A stretch of DNA of 64,000 nucleotides from Agriotes lineatus (taxonomy: Eukaryota; Arthropoda; Insecta; Coleoptera; Elateridae): the NCBI GenBank assembly GCA_940337035.1, contig CALNHX010001916.1, forward strand, positions 124,001 to 188,000, written 5' to 3'. Both the position numbers and the translations under genes were made by a program. The notes under the pieces are model-generated. The model was given only the letters and a program-made list of their open reading frames with translations, made no database searches and was not told the DNA's origin. Of the stretch, positions 1 through 14,072 are shown one piece after another (the first letter of the stretch is position 1; every line of letters starts with the position of its first letter).

Positions 1-1076
1 CGAAAAGCCAAGCGCCAAGCCAAGCGCAAAGCCAAGCGCCAAGCCAAGCGCCAAGCCAAGCGCAAAGGCAAGCGCCAAGCCAAGCGCCAAGCCAAGCGCC
101 AAGCCAAGCGTTAAGATAAGCGTAAAGCCAAGCCCCAAGGCAAGCGCTAAACCAAGCGATAAGCCAAGCGCCAAACTAAGCGCCAAGTCAAGCGCCTAGC
201 CAAGCGCAAAGCCAAGCGCCAAACGAAGCGAAAAGCCAAGCGCCAAGCCAAGCGCAAAGCCAAGCGCCAAGCCAAGCGCCAAACCAAGCGTCAAACGAAG
301 CGAAAAGCCAAGCGCCAAACCAATCGTTAAGCCAAGCGTAAAGCCAAGCCCTAAGCCAAGCGCCAAACGAAGCGCAAAGCCAAGCGCCAAGCCAAGCGCC
401 AAGCCAACCGCAAAGCCAAGCGCCAAGCCAAGCGCCAAGCCAAGCGCCAAGCCAAGCGCCAAGAGAAGCGCCAAGCCAAGCGCAAAGCCAAGCGCCAAGC
501 CAAGCGCCAAACGAAGCGCAAAGCCAAGCGCCAAGCCAAGCGCAAACCCAAGCGCCAAGCCAAGCGTTAAGCCAAGCGTAAAGCCAAGCCCCAATCCAAG
601 CGCTAAACCAAGCACTTAGCCAGGCGCCAAGCTAATAGCCAAGACAAGATCCAAGCCAAGCGATAAGCCAAGCGCCAAACCAAGCGCCAAACCAAGCACC
701 TAGCCAAGCGCCAAGCCAAGCGTCAAGTCAAGCGCCAAAATAAACGTCAAGTCAAGCGCCTAGCCAAGCGCCAAGCCAAGCGCCAAGCCAAGCGCCAAGC
801 CAAACGCAAAGTTAAGCGCCAAGCCAAGCGCGAAGCCAAGCGCCAAACCAAGCGCAAAGCCAAGCGCCAAGCCAAGCGCAAAGCCAAGCGCCAAGCCAAG
901 CGCAAAGCCAAGCGCCAAATTAAGCGCCTAGCCAAGCGCCAAGCCAAGCGTTAAGCCAAGCGTAAAACCAAGCCCCAAGCCAAGCGCTAAAGCAAGCACT
1001 TAGCCAAGTGCCAAGCTAATAGCCAAAACAAGATCCAAGCCAAGCGATAAGCCAAGCGCCAAAACAAGCGCCAAGC

Positions 1077-4000
1077 CACGCGCCAAGGGGAGCGCTAAGC
1101 CATTCGAAAAGCCAAGCGGCAAGAGAAGCACCAAGCCAAGCGCCAAGCCAAGCGCCAAGCCAAGTGCCGAGCCACGCGCCAAAGAAAGCGCCAAGCCATG
1201 CGTTAAGACAAGCGCCAAACCACGCGCCAAGGAGAGCGCCAAGCTACGCGCCAAGGAAAGCGTCAAGCCATGCGTTAAGACAAGCGCCAAACCAAGTGCC
1301 AAGCCACGCTCCAAGAAAAGCGCCAAGCCACGCGCCAAGCCAAGCGCCAAGCAAAGCGCCTAACCAAGCGCCAAGCCAAGCGCCAAGCCACGCGCCAAGG
1401 AGAGCGCCAAGCTACGCGCCAAGGAGAGCGTCAAGCCATGCGTTAAGGCAAGCGCCAAGCCAAGCGCTAAGCTGCGCGCCAAAAAAAACGCCAAGGTAAG
1501 CGCCAAGCCAAGCGAGCAGCCAAGCGCCAAGCCACGCGCCAAGCCACGCTCCAAGAAAAGCGCCCAGCCACGCGCCAAGCCAAGCGCCAAGCCAAGTGCT
1601 AAGCCACCCGCCAAGAAAAGCGCTAAACCAAGCGACAAGCCTTTCGCCAAGAAAGCACCAAGCCCAGCGCCAAACCAAGCGCCCAGCCAAGCGCCAAGCC
1701 ACGCGCCAAGCCACGCGCCAAGAAGAGCGCCAAGCCCAGCGCCAAGCCACGCGCAAAGAAAAGCGCCAAGCCAAGCGACAAGCCACGCGCCAGGAAAAGC
1801 GCCAAGCCAAGCGCCAAGCCACGCGCCAAGTCAAGCGCCAAGCCACGCTCCAAAAAAAGCGCCAAACCAATCGACAAACAACGCGCCAAGCCACGCGCCA
1901 AGAAAAGCGCCAAGCTCAGCGCCAAGCCAAGCGCCAAGCCAAGCGCCAAGCCACGCGCCAAAAAAAGCGCCACGCCATGCGCCAAGCCAAGCGACTAGCC
2001 ACTCGCCAAGAAAAGCGCCAAGCCAAGCGCCAAGCCAAGCGCCAAGCCAAGCGTTAAAGAAATCACCAAGCCAAGCGCCAGGGCAAGCGCGAAATAAATC
2101 ACCAAGCCAAGCGCCAAAGCAAGCGCCAAGCCAAGCGCCAAGCCAAGCGTCAAAATAGGCGCTAACCTAAGCACCAAGCCACACGCCAAACCAAGCGCCA
2201 AGCCACACGCCAAGCCAAGCGCCCAGCCAAGCGCCAAGCCACGCGCCAAGGGGAGCGCTAAGCCATTCGAAAAGCCAAGCGGCAAGAGAAGCACCAAGCC
2301 AAGCGCCAAGCCAAGCGCCAAGCCAAGCGCCAAGCCAAGTGCCGAGCCACGCGCCAAAGAAAGCGCCAAGCCATGCGTTAAGACAAGCGCCAAACCACGC
2401 GCCAAGGAGAGCTCCAAGCTACGCGCCAAAGAAAGCGTCAAGCCATGCGTTAAGACAAGCGCCAAACCAAGTGCCAAGCCACGCGCCAAGCCACGCTCCA
2501 AGAAAAGCGCCAAGCCAAGCGCCAAGCCAAGCGCCAAGCCAAGCGCCTAACCAAGCGCCAAGCCAAGCGCCAAGCCACGCGCCAAGCGACGCGCCAAGGA
2601 GAGCGTCAAGCCATGCGTTAAGGCAAGCGCCAAGCCAAGCGCTAAGCTACGCGCCAAAAAAAAACGCCAAGAAAAGCGCCAAGCCAAGCGAGCAGCCAAG
2701 CGCCAAGCCACGCGCCAAGCCACGGTCCAAAAAAAGCGCCAAGCCACGCGCCAAGCCAAGCGCCAAGCCAAGTGCCAAGCCACCCGCCAAGAAAAGCGCT
2801 AAACCAAGCGACAAGCCTTTCGAAAAGAAAGCGCCAAGCCCAGCGCCAAGCCAAGCGCACAGCCAAGCGCCAAGCCACGCGCCAAGCCACGCGCAAAGAA
2901 AAGCGCCAAGCCAAGCGACAAGCCACGCGCCAAGAAAAGCGCCAAGCCAAGCGCCAAGCCACGCGCCAAGTCAAGCGCCAAGCCACGCGCCAAAAAAAGC
3001 GCCAAACCAATCGACAAACCACGCGCCAAGCCACGCGCCAAGAAAAGCGCCAAGCCCAGCGCCAAGCCAAGCGCCAAACCAAGCGCCAAGCCACGCGCCA
3101 AAAAAAGCGCCACGCCATGCGCCAAGCCAAGCGACTAGCCACTCGCCAAGAAAAGCGCCAAGCCAAGCGCCAAGCCAAGCGCCAAGCCAAGCGCCAAGCC
3201 AAGCGCCTAACCAAGCGCCAAGCCAAGCGCCAAGCCACGCGCCAAGCTACGCGCCAAGGAGAGCGTCAAGCCATGCGTTAAGGCAAGCGCCAAGCCAAGC
3301 GCTAAGCTGCGCGCCAAAAAAAAACGCCAAGAAAAGCGCCAAGCCAAGCGAGCAGCCAAGCGCCAAGCCACGCGCCAAGCCACGGTCCAAAAAAAGCGCC
3401 AAGCCACGCGCCAAGCCAAGCGCCAAGCCAAGTGCCAAGCCACCCGCCAAGAAAAGCGCTAAACCAAGCGACAAGCCTTTCGAAAAGAAAGCGCCAAGCC
3501 CAGCGCCAAGCCAAGCGCACAGCCAAGCGCCAAGCCACGCGCCAAGCCACGCGCCAAGCCACGCGCCAAGAAGAGCGCCAAGCCCAGCGCCAAGCCACGC
3601 GCAAAGAAAAGCGCCAAGCCAAGCGACAAGCCATGCGCCAAGCCAAGCGCCAAACCAAGCGCCAAGCCAAGTGCCAAACTACGCGCCAAGAAAAGCGCAA
3701 AGCCAAGCGACAAGCCACGCGCCAAGAGAAGCGCCAAGCCAAGCGCCAAGCCAAGCGCCAAGCCATGCGCCAAGCCATGCGCCAAGAGAAGCGCCAAACC
3801 AAGCGCCAAGCCAAGCGCCAAGCCACGCGCCAAGTCACGCGCCAAGAAAAGCGTCAAGCCAAGCGCCAAGCCAAGCGACAAGCCAAGCGCCAAGCCAAGC
3901 GCCAAGCCAAGCGCCAAGCCATGCGCCAAGCCAAGCGCCAAACCAAGCGCCAAGCCAAGCGCCAAGCCACGCGCCAAGTCACGCGCCAAGAAAAGCGTCA

Positions 4001-6110
4001 AGCCAAGCGCCAAGCCAAGCGTCCAGCCAAGCGCCAAGCCACGCGCCAAGAAAAGCGCCAAGCAAAACGCCAACCCAAGCGCCCAGCCAAGCGCCAAGGA
4101 GAACGCTAAGCCATGCGCCAAGCCAAACGCCAAGCCAAGCGCCAAGCCAAGCGCCATAAATGAACGCCCAGCTGAGCGCCAAGCCACGCGCCAAGGAGAA
4201 CGCCAAGCCATGCGCCAATCCAAGCGCCAAGCCAAACGCCAAGCCAAGCGCCAAGCCAAGCGCCCAGCCAAGCGCCAAGTCAGGCTTAAAACCACACGCC
4301 AAGAAAAACGCCAAGCAAAACGCCAAGCTATGCGCCAGGCCAAGCGCCAATCTAAGCGATAAGATAAGCGCCAAGCCAAGCGCCAAAAATAAACGCCCAG
4401 CCAAGCGCCAAGCAACGCGCCAAGGAGAAAGCCAAGCCATGCGCCAAGCCAAGCGCCAAGCCAAACGCCAAGCCAGGCGCAAAACCACGCGCCAAGAAAA
4501 GCGCCAAGCCGTGCGCCAAGCCACATGCCAAAAAAAGCACCAAGCCAAGCGACAAACCACGCGACTAGAAAAGCGCCTATCTAAACGCCAAGCCAAGAGC
4601 TCAGCCAAGCGCCAAGCAACGCGCCAACAAAAGCGCCAAACCAAGCGCCAAGCCAAGCGCCAAGCCAAATGCCAAGCCACGCGCCAAGAAAAACGCCAAG
4701 CCAAGCGCCAAGCCAAGCGCTAAGCCACGCGCCAAGCCACGCTTTAAGCCACGCGCCAAGCCAAGCGCTAAGCCACGCTCCAAGGAGATCGCCAAACCAA
4801 GCGCCAATCCAAATGCCAAGCCAAGCGCTCAGCCAAGCGCCAAGCAACCCGCCAAAAAAAGCGCCAAGCCAAGCGCCAAGCCAAGCGCCTAACCAAGTGC
4901 CAAGCCACGCTCCAAGAAAGCGCCAAGTTAAACGACAAGCCACGCGCCAAGAAAGCGCCAAGCCAAGCGTCTAGCCAAGCGCCAAGCTAAGCCCCAAGCT
5001 AAGCAGCAAGCCAAACGCCAAGCCACGCGCCAAGAAAAACGCTAAGCCAAGCGCCAAACCACGCGCCAAGCCACGCTCCAAAAAAAGCGTCAAGCCAAGC
5101 GCCAAGCCAATCGCCCACCCAAGCGCCAAGCCACGCGCCAAATCGAGCACCAAGCCAAGCGCCAAAGAAATCACCAAGTCAAGCGCCAGGGCAAGCGCTA
5201 AGCCAAGCGACAAGCGAAGCGCCAAACCAAGCGCCAAGCCAAGCGCCAAATCGAGCACCAAGCCAAGCGCCAAAGAAATCACCAAGCCAAGCGCCAGGGC
5301 AAGCGCTAAGTCAAGCGCCAAGCCAAGCGCCAAACCAAGCGCCAAGCCAAGCGCCAAATCAAGCGCCAAACCAAGCGCCAAGTCAAGCGCCAAGCCAAGC
5401 GCCAAAGCAAGCACCATGCCAAGCGCCAAGCCAAGCGCCAAGTCAAGCGCCAGGGCAAGAGCCAAGCCAAGCCCCCAACCAAGCACCAAGCCAAACGCCA
5501 AACCACGCGCCAAGCCAAGCGCCAAAGCAAGCACCATGCCAAGCGTCAAGCCAAGCGCCAAGTCAAGCGCCAAACCAAACGCCAAACCATGCGCCAAGCC
5601 AAGCGTCAAAATAGGCGCTAACCTAAGCACCAAGCCACACGCCAAACCAAGCGCCAAGCCACACGCCAAGCCAAGCGCCAAGCCAAGCGCCAAGCCAAGC
5701 GCTAAGCCACACGCCAAAGAGAGCGCCAAGCTACGCGCCAAGGAAAGCGTCAAGCCATGCGTTAAGGCAAGCGCCAAGCCAAGCGCTAAACTGCGCGCCA
5801 AAAAAAAACGCCAAGGAAAGCGCCAATCCAAGCGTCAAACCAAGCGCCAAGCCAAGCGCCCAGCCAAGCGCCAAGCCACGCGCCAAGCCACGCTCCAAGA
5901 AAAGCGCCAAGCCACGCGCCAAGCCAAGCGCCAAGCCAAGCGCCCAGCCAAGCGCCAAGCCACGCGCCAAGGAAAGCGCCAAGCCATGCGCCAAGCCAAG
6001 CGCCAAGCTAAACGCCCAGCCAAGCGCCAAGCCACGCACCAAGTCACGCGCCATTAAAAGCGCTAAGCCAAGCGACAAGCCACGCGCCAAGAAAGCGCCA
6101 AGCCAAGCGT
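1077..6110. repeat. CACGCG-variant island 1 of the 12-bp satellite
   Basis: Here many units read CCACGCGCCAAG followed by AAAAGCGCCAAG, so runs of A and an extra CpG appear, unlike the flanking GCGCAAAGCC-type units. It contains two near-identical tandem blocks at about 2640-3300 and 3300-3960, each with an A-run near its start (after 2655 and after 3315). The right edge returns to AAGCGCCAAAATAAACGTC-type units at about 6120. Translated shadows become K/R-rich on plus and W/R-rich on minus. Edges are estimated by eye. Confidence 0.75.
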
Positions 6111-9100
6111 CAAGCCAAGCGCCAAAATAAACGTCAAGTCAAGCGCCTAGCCAAGAGCCAAGCCAAGCGCCAAGCCAAGCGCCAAGCCAAACGCAGAGCC
6201 AAGCGCCAAGCCAAGCGCGAAGCCAAGCGCCAAACCAAGCGCAAAGCCAAGCGCCAAGCCAAGCGCAAAGCCAAGCGCCAAGCCAAGCGCAAAGCCAAGC
6301 GCTAAGCCAAGCGCCAAACAAAGCGAAAATCCAAGCGCCAAGCCAAGCGTCAAGTCAAGCGCCAAAATAAACGTCAAGTCAAGCGCCTAGCCAAGCGCCA
6401 AGCCAAGCGCCAAGCCAAGCGGCAAGCCAAACGCAGAGCCAAGCGACAAGCCAAGCGCGAAGCCAAGCGCCAAACCAAGCGCAAAGCCAAGCGCCAAGCC
6501 AAGCGCTAAGCCAAGCGCCAAACGAAGGGAAAATCCAAGCGCCAAGCCAAGCGTTAAGCCAAGCGTAAAGCCAAGCCCCGAGCCAAGCGCCAAACGAAGC
6601 GCCAAGTCAAGCGCCTAGCCAAGCGCAAAGCCAAGCGCCAAACGAAGCGAAAAGCCAAGCGCAAAGCCAAGCGCCAAGCCAAGCGCCAAGCCAAGCGCAA
6701 AGCCAAGCGCCAAGCCAAGCGCCAAGCCAAGCGCCAAGCCAAGCGTTAAGCCAAGCGTAAAGCCAAGCCCCAAGCCAAGCGCTAAAGCAAGCACTTAGCC
6801 AAGTGCCAAGCTAATAGCCAAGACAAGATCCAAGCCAAGCGATAAGCCAAGCGCCAAACAAAGCGTCAAGTCAAGCGCCTAGCCAAGCGCAAAGCCAAGC
6901 GCCAAACGAAGCGAAAAGCCAAGCGCCAAGCCAAGCGCAAAGCCAAGCGCCAAACGAAGCGAAAAGCCAAGCGCCAAGCCAAGCGTTAAGCCAAGCGTAA
7001 AGCCAAGTCCTAAGCCAAGCGCCAAACGAAGCGCAAAGCCAAGCGCCAAGCCAAGCGCCAAACGAAGCGAAAAGCCAAGCGCCAAGCCAAGCGTTAAGCC
7101 AAGCGTAAAGCCAAGTCCTAAGCCAAGCGCCAAACGAAGCGCAAAGCCAAGTGCCAAGCCAAGCGCCAAGCCAACCGCAAAGCCAAGCGCCAAGCCAAGC
7201 GCCAAGCCAAGCGCCAAGCCAAGCGCAAAGCCAAGCGCCAAGGCAAGCGCCAAACAAAGCGCAAAGCCAAGCGCCAAGCCAAGCGCAAACCCAAGCGCCA
7301 AGCCAAGCTCCAAGCCAAGCGTTAAGCCAAGCGTAAAGCCAAGCCCCAATCCAAGCGCTAAACCAAGCGCAAAGCCAAGCGCCAACCCAGGCAGCAAGCC
7401 AAGCTCGAAGCTAAGCGCCAAGCCAAGCGCCAAGCCAAACGCCAAGGCAAGCGCCAAGCCAAGCGCCAAGCCAAGCGCCAAACCAAGCGCAAAGCCAAGC
7501 GCCAACCCTGGCAGCAAGCCAAGCTCGAAGCTAAGCGCCAAGCCAAGCGCCAAGCCAAACGCCAAGGCAAGCGCCAAGCCAAGCGCCAAGCCAAACGCCA
7601 AGCCAAGTGCCAAGATAAGCGCCAAGCCAAGCGCCAAGCCAAACGCCAAGGCAAGCGCCAAGCCAAGCGCCAAGCCAAACGCCAAGCCAAGTGCCAAGAT
7701 AAGCGCCAAGCCAAGCGCCAAGTAAATGGCCAACCCAAGCGCCAATCCAAGCGGCAACCCAAGCGCCAAGCCAAGCGATAAGCCTAGCGTCAAGTGAAAC
7801 GCCAAACCAAGCACCAAGCCAAGCGCCAACCCAAGCGCCAAGTAAAGGGCCAACCTAAGCGCCAATCCAAGCGCCAAGCCAAGCGATAAATCAGGCGCAA
7901 AGCTAATCGCCAAGCCAAGCGCCAAGCCAAGCGCGAAGCCAAGCGCCAAGCCAAGCGCCAAACCAAGCGCCAAGCCAAGCGCCAAATCAAGCGCTAAGCC
8001 AAGCGCCAAACCAAGCGCCAAGCTAAGTACCAAACCATGCGACAAGCCCAGCGCAAAGCCAATCGCTAAGCCAAGCGCCAAACCAAGTGCCAAATCAAGC
8101 GCCAAGCCAAGCGCCAAACCAAGCGCCAAGTTAAGTACCAAGCCATGCGACAAGCCAAGCGCCAAACCACGCGCCAACCCAAACGCCAAGCCAAGCGCCA
8201 AACCAAGCGCCAAGCTAAGTGCCAAGCCATGCGACAAGCCAAGCGCCAAACCACGCGCCAACCCAAACGCCAAGCCAAGCGCCAAGCCAAGCGATAAGCC
8301 TAGCGTCAAGTGAAGCGCCAAACCAAGCCCTAAGCTAGGCGCCAAGCCAAGCACAAACCCAGGCGTTAAACTAAGCGCCAAACCAAGCGTAAACCCAAGC
8401 CCCAAGCTAGGCATCAAGCCAAGCGCAAACCCGGGCGTTAAACTAAGCGCCAAACCAAGCGCCAAGCCAAGCGCCAAATCAAGCGCCAAGCCAAGCGCTA
8501 AACCAAGCGCCAAGCTAAATGCCAAGCCATGCGACAAACCCAGCGCAAGGCCAATCGCTAAGCCAAGCGCCAAACCAAGTGCCAAGCCAAGCGCCAAGCC
8601 AAGCGCCAAACCAAGCGCCAAGCTAAGTGCCAAGCCATGCGACAAACCAAGCGCCAAACCACGCGCCAACCCAAACGCCAAGCCAAGCGCCAAGCCAAGC
8701 GATAAGCCTAGCGTCAAGTGAAGCACCAAGTAAAGCGTCAAACCAAGCACCACCCCAAGCGCCAACCCAAGCGCCAAGCCTAGCGATAAGCCTAGCGTCA
8801 AGTGAAGCGCCAAACCAAGCCCCAAGCTAGGCATCAAGCCAAGCGCAAACCCAGGCGTTAAACTAAGCGCCAAACCAAGCGCAAAGCCAAGCGCCAAGCC
8901 AAACGTTAAGCCAAGCGTAAAGCCAAGCGCCAAGCCAAGCGCCAAACGAAGGGCAAAGCCAAGCGAAAAGCCAAGTGCCAAGCCAAGCGCAAAGCCAAGC
9001 GCCAAGCCAAGCGCCAAACAGAGCGCAAAGCCAAGCGCCAAACCAAGCGAAAAACCCAAGCACTAAGCCAGGCGCCAAGCCAAGCGCCAAGCCAAGTGGC

Positions 9101-10499
9101 AAACCAAGCGCCAAAACAAGCGGCAAGCCAAGCGATAAGTGAAGGTCCACGCCAAGCGCCAAACCAAACGCAAAGTCGAGCCCTAATCCAAGCGCCAACC
9201 CCAGCTCCAAGCCAAGCGCCAAGCTAAGAGCTAACCCAAGCACCTAGCCAAGCGCCAAGCTAATAGCTAAGACAAGATCCAAGACAAGCGATAAGCCAAG
9301 CGCCAAACCAAGCGCCAAACCAAGCACCTAGCCAACCGCCAAGCTAAGCGCAAAGCCAAGCTACAAGCCAAGCACTAAGCGCCAACCCACGTGCTAAGCC
9401 AAGGGCCAAGCCAAGCGCCAAGCCAAGCGCAAACCCAGGCGTTAAACTAAGCGCCAAACCAAGCGCAAACTCAAGCCCCAAGCTAGGCATCAAGCCAAGC
9501 GCAAACCCAGGCGTTAAACTAAGCGCCAAACCAAGCGCCAAACAAAGCGCTAAGCCAAGCGCCAAGCAAAGCTGCAAACCGAGCGCAAAACCAAGCTCCA
9601 AGCCAAGCGCCAAGTCGAGCTCCAAGCCAAGCGCCAAGCCAAGAGCTAAACCAAGCACCTAACCAAGCGAATAGCTAAGACAAGATTCAAACCAAGCGAT
9701 AAGCCAAGCGCCAAACCAAGCGCCAAACCAAGCACCTAGCTAAGCGCCAATCCAAGCGCAAAGCCCAGCACCAAGCCAAGCGCCAAGCCAAACGCCAAGC
9801 CAAGTGCCAAACGAAGCTCAAAGCCAAGCAGCAAGACAAACGCCAAGCCATGCGCCAAGCCAAGCGTTAAGCCAAGCGCCAAGCCAAGCGCCAAGTCAAG
9901 CGCCAAGCCAAGCGCCAAGCCGAGCGCTAGGTCAAGCACCAAACCATACGCAAGGTTAAGCGCCAAGGCAAGCGCCAAGCCAAGCGCCAAGCAAAGCGCC
10001 AAGCCAAGCGCCAGACGAAGCGCAAAGCCATGCGCCAAGCCAAGCGCCAAGCCTAGCGCCAAACCAAGCACAAAGCCAAGCGCTAACCCAGGCAGCAAGC
10101 CAAGCTCCAAGCCAAGCGCCAAGACAAGCGCCAAGCCAAACACCAAGTCAAGCGCCAAGCCAAGCGCCAAGATAAGCGCCAATCCAAGTATAAAGCCAAG
10201 CGCCAAGCCAATCGCCAAACCAAGCGCAAAAACCAAGCACCAAGCCAGGCGCCAAGCCAAGCGCCAAGCCGAGTTGCAAACCAAGCGCCAAAACAAGCGG
10301 CAAGGCAAGCGATAAGTGAAGGTCCACGCCAAGCGCCAAACCAAGCGCAAAGCCGAGCGCCAAGCCAAGCGCCAACCCCAGTTCCAAGCCAAGCGCTAAG
10401 CCAAGCGCTAAACCAAGCACCTAGCCAAGCGCCAAGCTAATAGACAAGACAAGATCCAATTTAAGCGATAAGCCAAGCGCCAAACCAAGCGCCCAGCCA

Positions 10500-12546
10500 A
10501 GCGCCAAGCCACGCGCCAAGCCACGCGCCAAGAAGAGCGCCAAGCCCAGCGCCAAGCCACGCGCAAAGAAAAGCGCCAAGCGACAAGCCACGCGCCAAGA
10601 AAAGCGCTAAACCAAGCGACAAGCCTTTCGCCAAGAAAACGCCAAGCCCAGCGCCAAGCCAAGCGCCCAGCCAAGCGCCAAGCCACGCGCCAAGCCACGC
10701 GCAAAGAAAAGCGCCAAGCCAAGCGACAAGCCACGCGCCAAGAAAAGCGCCAAGCCAAGCGCCAAGCCACGCGCCAAGTCAAGCGCCAAGCCACGCGCCA
10801 AAAAAAGCGCCAAACCAATCGACAAACCACGCGCCAAGCCACGCGCCAAGAAAAGCGCCAAGCCCAGCGCCAAGCCAAGCGCCAAGCCAAGCGCCAAGCC
10901 ATGCGCCAAGCCAAGCGCCAAACCATGCGCCAAGCCAAGTGCCAAACTACGCGCCAAGAAAAGCGCAAAGCCAAGCGACAAGCCACGCGCCAAGAGAAGC
11001 GCCAAGCCAAGCGCCAAGCCAAGCGCCAAGCCAAGCGCCAAGCCAAGCGCCAAGCCATGCGCCAAGCCAAGCGCCAAACCAAGCGCCAAGCCAAGCGCCA
11101 AGCCACGCGCCAAGTCACGCGCCAAAAAAAGCGTCAAGCTATTCGCCAAGCCAAGCGCCAAGCCAAGCGCCAAGCCAAGCGCTAAGCCATGCGCCAAGCC
11201 AAGCGCCAAACCAAGCGCCAAGCCAAGCGCCAAGCCACGCGCCAAGTCACGCGCCAGGAAAAGCGTCAAGCCAAGCGCCAAGCCAAGCGTCCAGCCAAGC
11301 GCCAAGCCACGCGCCAAGAAAAACGCCAAGCCAAGCGCCAAGCCAAGGGCCAAGCCAAGCGTCCAGCCAAGCGCCAAGATAAGTGCCAAGCCACGCGCCA
11401 AAAAAAGCGCGAAGCCAAGCGACAAGCCACGCGCCAAGAAAAGCGCCAAGCAAAACGCCAAGCCAAGCGCCAAATCAAGCGCCAAGGAGAACGCTAAGCT
11501 ATGCGCCAAGCCAAGCGCCAAGCCAAACGCCAAGCCAAGCGTCAAGCCAAGCGCCATAAATGAACGCCCAGCTGAGCGCCAAGCCACGCGCCAAGGAGAA
11601 CGCCAAGCCATGCGCCAATCCAAGCGCCAAGCCAAACGCCAAGCCAAGCGCCAAGCCAAGCGCCCAGCCAAGCGCCAAGCCAGGCTTAAAATCACGCGCC
11701 AAGAAAAACGCCAAGCAAAACGCCAAGCTATGCGCCAGGCCAAGCGCCAATCTAAGCGATAAGATAAGCGCCAAGCCAAGCGCCAAAAATGAACGCCCAG
11801 CCAAGCGCTAAGCAACGCGCCAAGGAGAACGCCAAGCCATGCGCCAAGCCAAGCGCCAAGCCAAACGCCAAGCCAGGCGCAAAACCACGCGCCAAGCCGT
11901 GCGCCAAGCCACATGCCAAGAAAAGCACCAAGCCAAGCGACAAACCACGCGATAAGGAAAGCGCCTATCTAAACGCCAAGCCAAGCGCTCAGCCAAGCGC
12001 CAAGCAACGCGCCAACAAAAGCGCCAAACCAAGCGCCAAGCCAAGCGCCAAGCCAAATGCCAAGCCACGCGCCAAGAAAAACGCCAAGCCAAGCGCCAAG
12101 CCAAGCGCTAAGCCACGCGCCAAGCCACGCTTTAAGCCACGCGCCAAGCCAAGCGCTAAGCCACGCTCCAAGGAGATCGCCAAACCAAGCGCCAATCCAA
12201 ATGCCAAGCCAAGCGCTCAGCCAAGCGCCAAGCAACCCGCCAAAAAAAGCGCCAAGCCAAGCGCCTAACCAAGTGCCAAGCCACGCTCCAAGAAAGCGCC
12301 AAGTTAAACGACAAGCCACGCGCCAAGAAAGCGCCAAGCCAAGCGTCTAGCCAAGCGCCAAGCTAAGCCCCAAGCTAAGCAGCAAGCCAAACACCAAGCC
12401 ACGCGCCAAGAAAAGCGCTAAGCCAAGCGCCAAACCACGCGCCAAGCCACGCTCCAAAAAAAGCGTCAAGCCAAGCGCTAAGCCAAGCGCCAAGCCAATC
12501 GCCCACCCAAGCGCCAAGCCACGCGCCAAGGAGAGCGCCAAGTTAT
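10500..12546. repeat. CACGCG-variant island 2 of the 12-bp satellite
   Basis: Same variant class as the first island. The segment 11560-12340 corresponds closely to 4160-4970 in island 1; both share rare markers such as GCGCCATAAATGAACGCCCA, at about 4150 and 11550. This shows that islands are copied as blocks rather than arising independently. Edges are estimated by eye. Confidence 0.75.
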
Positions 12547-14072
12547 GCGCCAAGCCAAGCGCCAAGCCAAGCGCAAAGCCAAGCGCCAAGCCAAGCGCCA
12601 AATCGAGCACCAAGCCAAGCACCAAAGAAATCACCAAGCCAAGCGCCAGGGCAAGCGCTAAGCCAAGCGACAAGCGAAGCGCCAAACCAAGCGCCAAGCC
12701 AAGCGCCAAATCGAGCACCAAGCCAAGCGCCAAAGAAATCACTAAGCCAAGCGCCAGGGCAAGCGCTAAGCCAAGCGCAAAACCAAGCGCAAAGCCAAGC
12801 GCCAAGCCAAGCGCAAAGCCAAGCGCCTAGCCAAGCGCAAAGCCAAGCGCCAAGCCAAGCGCCAAACGAAGCGAAAAGCCAAGCGCCAAGCCAAGCGTTA
12901 AGCCAAGCGTAAAGCCAATGCCCGAGCCAAGCGCCAAACGCAGCGAAAAGCCAAGCGCCAAGCCAAGCGCAAAGCCAAGCGCCAAGGCAAGCGCCAAGCC
13001 AAGCGCCAAACGAAGCGAATAGCCAAGCGCCAAACCAAGCGTTAAGCCAAGCGTAAAGCCAAGCCCTAAGCCAAGCGCCAAACGAAGCGCAAATCCAAGC
13101 GCCAAGCCAAGCGCCAAGCCAAGCGCCAAGCCAACCGCAAAGCCAAGCGCCAAGCCAAGCGCCAAGCCAAGCGCCAAGAGAAGCGCCAAGCCAAGCGCAA
13201 AGCCAAGCGCCAAGCCAAGCGCCAAAGGAAGCGCAAAGCCAAGCGCCAAGCCAAGCGCAAACCCAAGCGCCAAGCCAAGCGTTAAGCCAAGCGTAAAGCC
13301 AAGCCCCAATCCAAGCGCTAAACCAAGCACTTAGCCAAGCGCCAAGCTAATAGCCAAGACAAGATCCAAGCCAAGCGATAAGCCAAGCGCCAAACCAAGC
13401 GCCAAACCAAGCACCTAGCTAAGCGCCAAGCCAAGCGTCAAGTCAAGCGCCAAAATAAACGTCAAGTCAAGCGCCTAGCCAAGCGCCAAGCCAAGCGCCA
13501 AGCCAAGCGCCAAGCCAAACGCAAAGCCAAGCGCCAAGCCAAGCGCGAAGCCAAGCGCCAAACCAAGCGCAAAGCCAAGCGCCAAGCCAAGCGCAAAGCC
13601 AAGCGCCAAGCCAAGCGCAAAACCAAGCGCTAAGCCAAGCGCCAAACGAAGCGAAAATCCAAGCGCCAAGCCAAGCGTTAAGCCAAGCGTAAAGCCAAGC
13701 CCCGAGCTAAGCGCCAAACGAAGCGCCAAGTCAAGCGCCTAGCCAAGCGCAAAGCCAAGCGCCAAACGAAGCGAAAAGCCAAGCTCCAAGCCAAGCGCAA
13801 AGCCAAGCGCCAAGCCAAGCGCCAAGCCAAGCGTTAAGCCAAGCGTAAAGCCAAGCCCCAAGCTAAGCGCTAAAGCAAGCACTTAGCCAAGTGCCAAGCT
13901 AATAGCCAAGACAAGATCCAAGCCAAGCGCTAAGCCAAGCGCCAATCAAAGCGCCAAGCCAAGCGCCAAGCCAAGCGCTACACCAAACGCAAAGCCGAGC
14001 GCCAAGCCAAACGCCAAGGCAAGCGCCAAAGCAAGCGTTAAACCAAGCACCTAGCCAAGCGCCAAGTCAAGC

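Noticed and set aside
6879..9059. 726-codon minus-strand ORF of GLAL-type repeats (and dozens of similar ORFs in all frames from 1 to 48.5 kb) as genes for silk-like or membrane proteins
   Set aside because: The dodecamer has no stop in any frame, overlapping ORFs exist on both strands at the same places, and the motif phase shifts inside ORFs. They follow from the repeat and show no sign of coding selection.
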